Source of the DNA: DASWHD01 sp036393335
Lineage (GTDB): Bacteria; CG2-30-53-67; CG2-30-70-394
DNA: 34,762 nt
Reading direction: 5' to 3'
Assembly (NCBI GenBank): GCA_036393335.1
Contig: DASWHD010000036.1
Location: forward strand, 1-34,762
Part shown: positions 1-7,424 of the stretch, one piece after another
How positions within the stretch are numbered: position 1 is the stretch's first letter
Layout of the letters: each line of letters opens with the position of its first letter
Translations under genes and position numbers: made by a program
The notes under the pieces: model-generated
Told to the model about the DNA's origin: nothing
Databases searched by the model: none
The model's input: only the letters and a program-made list of their open reading frames with translations

Positions 1-1
1 C

Positions 2-106
2 GGCGGCGGTCCTCCGACCGGTTCGCCGGTTCCCGAGCCCGGCACCGTGGTGTTGATGGGGTTGGGCCTCGTGGGCCTCGGTTGGATGGCACGGCGGCGC
101 GCGTAA
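2..106 (+). CDS. PEP-CTERM sorting-domain protein, C-terminal tail only (5' partial)
   Basis: Only the last 34 codons are in the window. The frame ends with a Gly/Pro-rich linker, then VPEP, a hydrophobic stretch of Val/Leu/Gly/Met and a terminal MARRRA before TAA. This tripartite layout (PEP motif, transmembrane helix, Arg cluster) is the PEP-CTERM signal. In known systems it is cleaved by exosortase, and the protein is exported with the extracellular polysaccharide. The function of the mature protein cannot be told because the rest lies outside the window. A strong terminator follows 22 bases after the stop. No exosortase gene is visible in the window. The tail is too short to look like a gene by length, so it rests on the motif alone, but the motif is textbook. 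Confidence 0.85.
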   Translation, partial: GGGPPTGSPVPEPGTVVLMGLGLVGLGWMARRRA

Positions 107-128
107 TCGCGGCCTAGATTTCGTGGCG

Positions 129-171
129 AAAAAAGGGGGCACCGGCGACTGCCGGTGCCCCCTTTTTGTTT
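129..171. terminator. Bidirectional intrinsic terminator
   Basis: A perfect 12-bp GC-rich stem (135-146 with 151-162) closes a 4-base loop (GACT). It is preceded by A6 and followed by T5. The A-run and T-run make it work on both strands. It ends the PEP-CTERM gene on the plus strand and the protease gene, whose stop is at 198, on the minus strand. Confidence 0.9.
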
Positions 172-197
172 GCCGCTCTTGCGTAAGCGGCGGTCCT

Positions 198-2060
198 TTA
201 CTTCTTTGGGCCGCCCTTGCCACCGCTGCTTCCCTTCGTCGAGCTGCCGACGGTGACCGAGATGGCGGTGGTCGTGGCGTGGCCGGCGCCGTCCTCGGCC
301 CGGGCGCTGATGGTGTGGCTGCCGCTGAGCTTGCGGGTATTCCAGCCGCAAGAGACGGTGGCGCCGTTGCCGGCGCAGGCCGTTTGACCGTCGACAAACA
401 GGGTCAGCAAGGCGACTGCCACGTCGTCGCTCGCCCGGGCGGAGAGGGTGACGCTGCCGCTCACCGTCGCGCCGTTCGACGGGCTGAGGATGGACACCGT
501 GGGCGGGGTCGTGTCGGCGACATCGGGGGTGTTGTCGACCGTGACCGTCACCGGTGCGGCATCGCCGCGGTTGCCGGCCCCGTCGAAGGCGCGCGCGGTG
601 AGGGTGGCGGCACCATCACCCGCTCGGGTGGAGTCCCAGCTAAATTGGTACGGCGCGGTCAGATCCGTGCCCACCAGGCTGCCGTCGGCGTAGAGCTCCA
701 CGCGGCTGACGCCCACGTTGTCGACGGCACCGACGGCGACCGCCACCCAGCCGGCAACGGTGGTGCCACCGGCGGGAGAGGTGATGGAGGCGGCGGGAGC
801 CTGGTAGTCACCGGGGGTTAGATCCGCGGCGGCCTGTACCGCGGCGGCGGCATTGACGCGCCCGAAGCCAAAGGAGGGGTCCCAACCCGCGGAGCCCAGG
901 TCGTCGGCCGCGGACTCCAGGATCGACTCCACGTCGGCCGGGACGAGGTCGCCGTTGGCTGCCATGATCAGGGCGACGACGCCGGCGGTGGCCGGGCTGG
1001 CGAAGGAGGTGCCGGAGACGGTGGCGTAGCCGCCGCCGTTGCTGGTCGACAAGATCGATGCACCGGGTGCGGAGACGTCTACGTAGTCGCCGTAACTGGA
1101 CCAGCTTGCCTTGGTGTCGCTGATGGTGGTGGCGGAGACCGAGATCACGTAGGGGTTGTTGCCATAGCCTGGGTTGCTACCGCTGTTACCCGCCGCCACC
1201 ACCACGACGCCGCCCTTGCCGCGCAGGTACTGCGCCGCCGAAGAGATCGCGGCGCTGCTCGTGACGTCATAGCTGATGTTGGCGACCTGTGCGCCGTGAT
1301 CGGCGGCCCAGGTGAGGCCGCGCGCGATGTCGCTGTAGTAGGCATAGCCGTCGCTAGAGTTGGTCACCCGGATCGGCATGAGGTGGGCACCATAGGCGAT
1401 GGAGGCGACGCCGATGGCGTTGTGGGTCTCGGCGGCCACCACGCCGGCCACCCAGGTGCCGTGCCCATGGACCGGGGTGGAGTCGCCATTGAGAGACACG
1501 GCGTTCCAGCCGGGCACCAGACGGCTCATCAGGTCTGGATGGTCGGGGTCGACACCGGTGTCGAGGATCGCGACGGTGATGCCGCTGCCGGTGCTCGTGT
1601 CCCAGGCGGCCGGCGCCTGGATCGTCTGGAGGTGCCACTCGGTGAGGAACTGCGGGTCGTTGGGGATCACCTCCGAGGGCTCCACCAGCATGTCCGGCTC
1701 GGCGAACTCGATGAGGGGGTTCTTCGCCAGGGCCCGGGCGACGGCCCACTCGGCCTGGGGAGGGACCGCCACGATATGGAGGTTGATCCGCTGGTTGTGG
1801 GACAGGGATCGGCCGCCGCGCTGGGCCAGGATGTCCGCGAGCGCCTCCTCCGAGAGGCCGGCGGCGGGCTGGACGAGGATGCGGCCCTCGGCCCAGCCGC
1901 CTGGCTGCGCCATCGCCGGTGTCCCGGTGCCGGCGAACGTCGCTGCGAGTAGGGCAGCGGCGAATACGCCGGTGGACGGCTTATCCACGCCGCCCTGTTC
2001 TGTTCTTGCCGCCCGTGCGGACGACGCGCCTAACCAAACACCGCCAAATCTCGGCTTCAC
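198..2060 (-). CDS. Secreted subtilisin-like serine protease (S8) with two C-terminal Ig-like domains
   Basis: About 620 residues from the start chosen here. Order: export signal with hydrophobic core VFAAALLAATFAG ending TPAMA-Q (about residues 30-52), a propeptide-like region (about 57-128), a subtilase domain (about 140-415), and two bacterial Ig-like domains (about 421-508 and 516-605), each with the V(D/S)NTPD or DTTPPTVSI style of linker, then a Gly/Lys-rich tail. The triad is visible: Asp167 in AILDTGVDPDHPD, His200 in HGHGTWVAGV and Ser352 in SGTSFASP, with oxyanion Asn292 in AAGNSG. It is probably a thermitase/fervidolysin-like extracellular protease. The start is uncertain. GTG at 2060 has a good upstream AGAGGTG, GTG at 1988 would give a more compact signal peptide, and a longer GTG at 2096 lacks a ribosome site. 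The gene converges on the PEP-CTERM gene. Confidence 0.93.
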   Translation of the reverse strand: MKPRFGGVWLGASSARAARTEQGGVDKPSTGVFAAALLAATFAGTGTPAMAQPGGWAEGRILVQPAAGLSEEALADILAQRGGRSLSHNQRINLHIVAVPPQAEWAVARALAKNPLIEFAEPDMLVEPSEVIPNDPQFLTEWHLQTIQAPAAWDTSTGSGITVAILDTGVDPDHPDLMSRLVPGWNAVSLNGDSTPVHGHGTWVAGVVAAETHNAIGVASIAYGAHLMPIRVTNSSDGYAYYSDIARGLTWAADHGAQVANISYDVTSSAAISSAAQYLRGKGGVVVVAAGNSGSNPGYGNNPYVISVSATTISDTKASWSSYGDYVDVSAPGASILSTSNGGGYATVSGTSFASPATAGVVALIMAANGDLVPADVESILESAADDLGSAGWDPSFGFGRVNAAAAVQAAADLTPGDYQAPAASITSPAGGTTVAGWVAVAVGAVDNVGVSRVELYADGSLVGTDLTAPYQFSWDSTRAGDGAATLTARAFDGAGNRGDAAPVTVTVDNTPDVADTTPPTVSILSPSNGATVSGSVTLSARASDDVAVALLTLFVDGQTACAGNGATVSCGWNTRKLSGSHTISARAEDGAGHATTTAISVTVGSSTKGSSGGKGGPKK

Positions 2061-2436
2061 GATGACACCTCTAAATGGATTGGGAGAGATCGACACCGCG
2101 CTGCGGGCGTCGGTGTCACCAGGTATGTCCTTATGTCGCGGGGAATCACCACGTCCCTACGCAAGGTCGATGCCATGAGTCGGGCTGGCGCTACATCTCC
2201 GTCGTGGGATCGTCTGGCGGCCTGGGCAGGCAGCACCCTGGTTGTCATCCCTTTGTCAACACAGGAAGATCTCCCACTCCGGAGTGGCAAGCTCGCCCTT
2301 TGACCCAATGGCCCCCCACGGAGAGGTGCGTCGCCATGGGTGTAGGCGGTCCCCTACATCCGTTGGGATGGGCAGTCGCTCCGCCGGCGTTGCGCTACGA
2401 CGTTGGCGTCGCGGTTTGTCTCCCCGTCGATGTCAC
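2061..2436. other. Intergenic region upstream of the protease, no gene seen
   Basis: About 376 bases between two minus-strand genes. A 7-bp inverted repeat (2092-2098 with 2111-2117) would sit in the 5' leader of the protease mRNA. A second short hairpin, about 2338-2361, lies just downstream of the NUDIX gene but has no T-run. I find no convincing open frame, tRNA or riboswitch. It probably holds the protease promoter. Confidence 0.5.
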
Positions 2437-3000
2437 TCAGCGCCAGCGCCGCTGCGGGTCCGGACGATCGGCGAGAAGCAGGTGGTGGAAGGCGCAGATC
2501 ACCAGGGCGTGGGTGATCTCGCGGGTACGGATCAGGTCGGGGATGGCCGCGAGGGGCCGGGTGACCACCTCGATGTCCTCGGTCTGCTCGAGCCGCGGCG
2601 TGGCCACGAGACGGGCATCGCGGGCGATGTAGCTGTACAGGACGTTGTCCAGGAAGGCGGGGTTGGGATGGACCTCGCCAAGGTAGTCGACGCACTCGGC
2701 GGCGTAGCCGGTCTCTTCGCGCAGCTCCCGGGCCGCCGCCACCGCCGGATCCTCGCCGGGATCGACCAAGCCACCGGGGATCTCCAGACAGACCTCACGG
2801 GTGCCGTGGCGGTATTGGCGAATGAGAACGACCTCCCCATCCGGAGTGATGGGGATGATGTTCACCCATGGGGAGGTCTCGAGGACGAAGAAGGTTCCGG
2901 TGTGGCCGGTCTCGGGATGGACCCGCCGCCGCTCTCCCAGGGTGAAGATCGGGGTGGTGACGATCGTCTTGTCCTCCAGCTCTTGCCACGGTCGGATCAT
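2437..3000 (-). CDS. NUDIX hydrolase, ADP-ribose pyrophosphatase-like
   Basis: A 187-residue protein, the usual size for ADP-ribose/ADP-sugar pyrophosphatases of the NudF type. It hydrolyses a nucleoside diphosphate linked to another group, using Mg2+ bound by the Nudix helix. The complete Nudix box is present: Gly77, Glu83, then Arg91-Glu92-Leu93-Arg94-Glu95-Glu96-Thr97-Gly98. The sequence before it, VVLIRQYRHG, then EIPGGLVDPGE, is the pattern of the ADP-ribose branch. The downstream HPNPAFLDN resembles the region that gives that branch its substrate preference. The protein is soluble with no signal peptide. It may be the last gene of the minus-strand run from the phosphorylase, but a 163-base gap separates it from the gene upstream. 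The exact substrate cannot be read from sequence. Confidence 0.9.
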   Translation of the reverse strand: MIRPWQELEDKTIVTTPIFTLGERRRVHPETGHTGTFFVLETSPWVNIIPITPDGEVVLIRQYRHGTREVCLEIPGGLVDPGEDPAVAAARELREETGYAAECVDYLGEVHPNPAFLDNVLYSYIARDARLVATPRLEQTEDIEVVTRPLAAIPDLIRTREITHALVICAFHHLLLADRPDPQRRWR

Positions 3001-3163
3001 TGGGCAGCTCTTGGCGATCAGCTTTCGGCGGTTCGCTTCACGGGAATGGATGGTTCAGTGTTATCCAGCATCTGCGGCGCAGACACCAGACGAAAAAAGC
3101 CCTGCACCGCGGTCCGCACGAGCGGGCAGAGAATCGCTAGCCGCTAACCGGTGAACGCTGAGA

Positions 3164-3562
3164 CTACCGGGTGACCGCGTCGATCTCCCGCTGTGCCGGC
3201 CTGCCCGTGATCTGGACGAGCAGGTGGCTCGGTATGCAGATGATGGTCTCTCCCGCACGGCGCTTGCGGCCCATGCGGATACACACCTTGTGCGGGCACG
3301 GCGCGTCGGCGACGCGGATGGTGCCGGCCTCCACCATCAGCTCCACCGGTCCCAGGCGTCCTGCGACCCAGGTTGGACCTGGGTGGTCGAGGGCGATGCG
3401 CGCGCGCAGCCGACCCTCGACGAAGACCTCTGCCATTTCCCCCGCGGTCCCCCTCCGGGCGAGGTTGAGCTGGGCCACGATCGCGCCGGCCAAGAGTAGG
3501 ACGATGAGCAACCAGTCCCCCGTACGGGTCGCGCGCAGCCAGCGGCCACCACGGTGGCTCAT
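3164..3562 (-). CDS. NusG domain II membrane-anchored protein, partner of ApbE
   Basis: A 132-residue protein with a short basic N-terminus, one transmembrane helix (about residues 16-35) and a NusG domain II-like beta domain. The conserved cysteines of this family are present: Cys89 and Cys94 in CPHKVC, and Cys109 in IICIPSHLL. The ATG at 3562 is preferred over the longer frame because GGAGGAGG precedes it by five bases. It begins 13 bases after the apbE stop, so the two are almost certainly co-transcribed. In many anaerobes and proteobacteria small NusG-II proteins occur beside ApbE and redox-membrane components. The domain is not the transcription factor NusG, and its biochemical role is poorly defined. 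No Rnf or Nqr genes are nearby. Confidence 0.82.
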   Translation of the reverse strand: MSHRGGRWLRATRTGDWLLIVLLLAGAIVAQLNLARRGTAGEMAEVFVEGRLRARIALDHPGPTWVAGRLGPVELMVEAGTIRVADAPCPHKVCIRMGRKRRAGETIICIPSHLLVQITGRPAQREIDAVTR

Positions 3563-3575
3563 CGCGCCTCCTCCA

Positions 3576-4715
3576 CTACCCCGGGGGTCGCACCGCCGGG
3601 GGGGCATCGTCTGTGGTGTGAGCGAGGTGATGGACGACTCCCGACCGGTCGACGACGATCGCTTCCCGCGCCCCGGCGCGGCGCAGGAGGTCGAGGCCCG
3701 CCTCGGGTCCCAAGACGAAGGCGGCGGTGGCCAGGCCGTCCGCGGTCATGGCCCGGTCGGTGACCACCGTCACTCCCTGGCAGCCCATGGCCGGAAGGCC
3801 GGTGGTCGGGACGATGATGTGGTGGTAGCGCACCCCGCCGACGACGAAATACCGCTCGTAGTCGCCGGAGGAGGCCACCGCGCAATCGGTGGTGCGGAGC
3901 ACTTCGAGCAGGCCATCCGGATTGCGCGGATGCTGCACGCCGATACGCCACGGGCCACCGTTCGGGCGGTGGCCGATGAGACGCATGTCGCCCCCCGCCT
4001 TGACGATCGCCCCGGAGACACCGCGCGCGACCAGCAAGTCGGCGGCTGCGTCCACGGCGTAGCCCTTGGCAATACCGCCGAGGTCGATGCCACTGCCGGC
4101 CTTGGTCAGCCGCGCCTGGCCAGCGGCGATCTGCAGGGCGTGCCAATCCGCATGGCTGACCGCCGCGGCCAGGGCCTGGGGGTCCGGGATGTGTCCGCCC
4201 TCGTCGAAGGCCCAGAGGCGGTTCACCTCCGCGAGGGTCGGATCGAAGGCTCCTCCGGAGAGCGCGGCGATCCGCAGGCTTTCCCGGAGCACCGTCTCCA
4301 GCGCGGGCGAGATTGGGGTCCAGTCGGGCCCACCGGCCCGGGCGTTGATCGCACTGACCGTGCTCGCCGCCTGGTAACGGCTCATCTCCGCCTCGATGCG
4401 GGCGAAGACCGCGAATACCTCGTGGGCCAGAGACTCGGCGCGCTGTCGCTCAGCGTCCACCAGGGTCACCTCGACCACCGTGTCCATGTGAATGGTGCTG
4501 AAGGTGTGGACCGCGGGTGCCCGTTCGCGGCAGGCGGCGGTGAGCGGCACCAGGAGGAGGGTGCCAAGGAGCGACGCGATCCGCCCGCGCCGGGCCTTCC
4601 ACCCCCAGTGCGCCGCGCGCGCGCGGTCCAACCGTTGCCGGGAGGCGCGCCGCTCCTCGCCGGTCGGGATGCGGACTACGGCCGGTGGATCACCGGGGAC
4701 TACGGGAGTGTGCAC
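3576..4715 (-). CDS. apbE: FAD:protein FMN transferase (ApbE family lipoprotein)
   Basis: 379 residues. ApbE enzymes attach FMN covalently to a Thr or Ser of partner flavoproteins, using FAD and Mg2+, on the outer face of the inner membrane. A hydrophobic segment ending LTAAC places a lipid-anchor Cys at about residue 62. Family motifs are clear: FDPTLAEVNRLW, GSGIDLGGIAKGYAVD, KAGGDMR and TADGLATAAFVLG, which carries the metal-binding Asp and Thr. One conserved motif is altered: the usual H-I-(I/L)-D-P-x-T-G reads HIIVPTTG, with Val for Asp. The start is GTG with no clear ribosome site, and the N-terminal extension before the signal is long, so the true start may lie downstream. The gene starts 34 bases after the phosphorylase stop and is followed closely by the NusG-II gene. 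Confidence 0.92.
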   Translation of the reverse strand: MHTPVVPGDPPAVVRIPTGEERRASRQRLDRARAAHWGWKARRGRIASLLGTLLLVPLTAACRERAPAVHTFSTIHMDTVVEVTLVDAERQRAESLAHEVFAVFARIEAEMSRYQAASTVSAINARAGGPDWTPISPALETVLRESLRIAALSGGAFDPTLAEVNRLWAFDEGGHIPDPQALAAAVSHADWHALQIAAGQARLTKAGSGIDLGGIAKGYAVDAAADLLVARGVSGAIVKAGGDMRLIGHRPNGGPWRIGVQHPRNPDGLLEVLRTTDCAVASSGDYERYFVVGGVRYHHIIVPTTGLPAMGCQGVTVVTDRAMTADGLATAAFVLGPEAGLDLLRRAGAREAIVVDRSGVVHHLAHTTDDAPPAVRPPG

Positions 4716-4749
4716 GCCCGGGATGGAGCGACAGGTGGAGAGACGCCGT

Positions 4750-7314
4750 CTACGCCTGCCACCAGCGGATCAGGCCGCCGGCGATGTCCTCGCCCAACTC
4801 GACGTGGAAGGGCACCACGCGCACGGCAAAGCCGATCTTGCCACTCGTCCGGCACGGGATCGCCCCCTCGAACACGGCGCGCCCGCTGGCACCCCCATCC
4901 CTTGAGTGGAGTCGCAGCAACGTGCCCTGCCGGATCTCGCCGTGTGGATCCACGCTGCCGTAGTAGAGCTGGGTCGAGAGATCGTCTGCCGGCAGTCCGG
5001 AGAGCTCCACCTCGACCCGGACTGCGATATGGTCGCCGACCCGTTGCTCCGGCGCACCATCCGCGTGGACCGACACGATGCGCAGCCCAGCCCACGCCTT
5101 TTGTACGCGGCGGCGCCACGCCGCCATGGCCTGGGCCTGCTTTTCCTCTGCCCGCTCTTCCAATTTGCAGCGCGCCGCAATGGGAAAGTAGTACCGTTCG
5201 ACGTAGTCGTAGACCATGCGGTGCGAGCTGAACAGCGGGCCGAGGGTCGCCAGGCAGTGTTGCATCATCTGGATCCATCCCCCGGGCACGTTGTCTGCAC
5301 CGCGCTCGTAGAACAGAGGGACCACCTCCTTCTCTAACAGGTCGTAGAGGGCGGAGGCCTCGACCCGATCCTGCTCCTCCCGGTTGGTATACACCTCGTG
5401 GCCGCCGATCGCCCAGCCGATCCCGGGCCGAAATGCCTCGTCCCACCACCCGTCGAGGACCGAGAGGTTGAGGACGCCGTTGCATGCCGCCTTCATCCCA
5501 GAGGTGCCCGATGCCTCCATGGGCCGGAGCGGGTTGTTGAGCCACACGTCCGCCCCCTGGACCATGTAGCGCGCCACGTGCATGTCGTAGTCCTCGAGGA
5601 AGACCAGCCGTTGGCGGACCTCCTCGCGGCGGGCGAAGTGCAGCCACTGGCGGATCAGCTCCTTGCCGGCGTGGTCCTTGGGGTGGGCCTTGCCGGCGAT
5701 GATGAGCTGCACCGGCCGCTGCGGATCGGTGAGGATGCGGGCCAGGCGCTCCGGGTCGTGGAGCAGCAGCGCCGCCCGCTTGTACGTGGCGAAGCGCCGG
5801 GCGAAGCCGATGGTGAGGGTGTTCGCATTGAGGGTCTGATGAGCCATCCGCACGTGCGACGGCGGGGCGCCACGGGAGGAGAGCTGGTTGACCAAACAGC
5901 GGCGCGCGAAGGCGACCAGCCGTTCCCGCCGTCGCGTGTGCGTGCGCCACAGCTCCTCGTCCGGGATCTCCTCGACCCGTTGCCAGATCTCCGCGTCGGT
6001 TGGGTCGTACCCCCAGCGGGGTCCGAGGTAGCGGTCATAGAGGTCGGAGACCTCTTTCGAGATCCAGCTCGGGTAGTGGACGCCGTTGGTGATGTGGGCG
6101 ATCGGCACCTCCCGATCGACGGCGCCGGAGTAGAGGTCTTTGAACATGCGTCGGGACTCCTGGCCGTGCAGGCGGCTGACGCCGTTGGCGTGGCGCGACA
6201 GGCGCAGGCAGAGGATCGCCATGGAGAAGGGGGCGTTGAGATCGCCCGGATCCTGGCGCCCGAGGGCCAGGAATTGGTCGCGAGAAATGCCCAGCTCGCC
6301 ATACGCCCGCTGGAAGTAGCGGTCGATGAGCTGTGGCTCGTAGATGTCGATCCCGGCGGGGACCGGGGTGTGCGTGGTGAAGACCTGGCTCGCCCGCGCG
6401 TACTCGACGGCCTCGTCGAAGGTAAGGCCGTGCTCCACCCGCGCCTCGCGGATGCGCTCGATGGCCAGGAAGCCGGCGTGGCCCTCGTTCATGTGGAAGA
6501 CTCGACAATCGATCCCCAGGGCCTTGAGGGCGCGTACCCCGCCGATCCCCAGGACCCGCTCCTGGCGGATGCGCATCTCCTGATCGCCGCCGTAGAGCTC
6601 GCCGGTAATGGCGCGCTGCTCCAGGCTGTTGGAAGCGACGTTGCTGTCGAGCAGATAGAGGGGCACGCGCCCCACCTGCGCGACCCAGATGTGGAGCTTC
6701 AGCTCCTGGTCGCGGTCGTGCATGGTCACGGCCACCGGCTTGCCCCCGGCGTCGCGCACCAGGGTGATGGGCATCTGGTCGACCTGGTTGAGGGGGTAGC
6801 GTTCCTGTTGCCAGCCGTCGGCGTTCAGGTACTGCCGGAAATAGCCGCCCTGATAAAACATACCGATGCCGACCAGGGGGACCCCGAGGTCGGACGATGA
6901 CTTCAGGTGGTCGCCGGCAAGGATGCCGAGACCGCCGGAGTAGATTGCCAGGCAGTCGGTGATACCGAACTCGGCGCAGAAATAGGCGATGCACTGGGTG
7001 CTCGGCTGTGGGTGGCAGCGGTCGTACCAGGCGCTCTCTGCGCGCATATACTCGTCAAATGCGCCTGCCACCCGGCGCAAGTGGGCGACGAAGCGGTCGT
7101 CGTCGGCGAGCTGTGCCAGGCGTTTCTGACTCACCTGACCGAGTAGTGCGACGGGATTCCTGCCCGTCGTCTCCCACAAATCCTGATCGAGCCGGCGAAA
7201 GAGGCCGATGGTGTCTGGGTCCCAGGCCCAGTGGAGGTTCATCGCCAGATCCTGAAGACGGCTGAGCTGGGGCGGTAAGGTGGGAAGGACGTGGAATTGT
7301 TGGATTGCTTTCAT
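4750..7314 (-). CDS. glgP: Alpha-glucan (glycogen/maltodextrin) phosphorylase
   Basis: 854 residues from ATG 7314, read here in preference to a 22-residue extension that lacks family similarity. The start fits the MKAIQQFHVLPTLP opening of the short bacterial alpha-glucan phosphorylase family. The enzyme releases glucose-1-phosphate from alpha-1,4-glucans using phosphate and pyridoxal phosphate. Evidence: an N-terminal segment with LQDLAMNLHWAWDP, the motif SGGLGILAGDHLKS (about 126-139), HMNEGHAGF, RRFATYKRA in the nucleotide-fold half, and the PLP site SGTSGMKAACNG with Lys608. A C-terminal extension (about residues 700-854) looks like an extra beta-rich domain typical of this branch. The gene is divergent from phosphofructokinase across 110 bases and heads the apbE run. 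Confidence 0.95.
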   Translation of the reverse strand: MKAIQQFHVLPTLPPQLSRLQDLAMNLHWAWDPDTIGLFRRLDQDLWETTGRNPVALLGQVSQKRLAQLADDDRFVAHLRRVAGAFDEYMRAESAWYDRCHPQPSTQCIAYFCAEFGITDCLAIYSGGLGILAGDHLKSSSDLGVPLVGIGMFYQGGYFRQYLNADGWQQERYPLNQVDQMPITLVRDAGGKPVAVTMHDRDQELKLHIWVAQVGRVPLYLLDSNVASNSLEQRAITGELYGGDQEMRIRQERVLGIGGVRALKALGIDCRVFHMNEGHAGFLAIERIREARVEHGLTFDEAVEYARASQVFTTHTPVPAGIDIYEPQLIDRYFQRAYGELGISRDQFLALGRQDPGDLNAPFSMAILCLRLSRHANGVSRLHGQESRRMFKDLYSGAVDREVPIAHITNGVHYPSWISKEVSDLYDRYLGPRWGYDPTDAEIWQRVEEIPDEELWRTHTRRRERLVAFARRCLVNQLSSRGAPPSHVRMAHQTLNANTLTIGFARRFATYKRAALLLHDPERLARILTDPQRPVQLIIAGKAHPKDHAGKELIRQWLHFARREEVRQRLVFLEDYDMHVARYMVQGADVWLNNPLRPMEASGTSGMKAACNGVLNLSVLDGWWDEAFRPGIGWAIGGHEVYTNREEQDRVEASALYDLLEKEVVPLFYERGADNVPGGWIQMMQHCLATLGPLFSSHRMVYDYVERYYFPIAARCKLEERAEEKQAQAMAAWRRRVQKAWAGLRIVSVHADGAPEQRVGDHIAVRVEVELSGLPADDLSTQLYYGSVDPHGEIRQGTLLRLHSRDGGASGRAVFEGAIPCRTSGKIGFAVRVVPFHVELGEDIAGGLIRWWQA

Positions 7315-7369
7315 AACCCGCCGGCGTGAGAAGAGGGGGCGTAACGGAGCACGAAACATGATAGAAAAA

Positions 7370-7398
7370 CTGACCCTCAAACGCGAACCGACTATTTT
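7370..7398 (+). promoter_or_regulatory. Candidate sigma-70-type promoter for phosphofructokinase
   Basis: CTGACC (7370-7375) and TATTTT (7393-7398) are separated by 17 bases and lie just upstream of the ribosome site AAGGAGA. Each hexamer matches four of six consensus bases. The region is the only space between the divergent phosphorylase and phosphofructokinase genes, so a promoter is expected here. Confidence 0.35.
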
Positions 7399-7424
7399 GC
7401 GGTGCCCTTGGTAAGGAGAGCCGG

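Noticed and set aside
2338..2361. A terminator after the NUDIX gene
   Set aside because: A short hairpin exists but it contains a wobble pair and has no T-run on the relevant strand.
2061..2436. A cyclic-di-GMP riboswitch upstream of the secreted protease
   Set aside because: Such switches often precede extracellular proteins, so I read both strands for the GEMM core (GGGACGCAAAGCC-like) and did not find it.
5398..6900. A 500-codon open frame on the plus strand inside the phosphorylase gene
   Set aside because: It is antisense to a strongly supported glgP, has the His/Asp/Val/Arg-rich composition typical of antisense frames in GC-rich genes and no recognisable domain.
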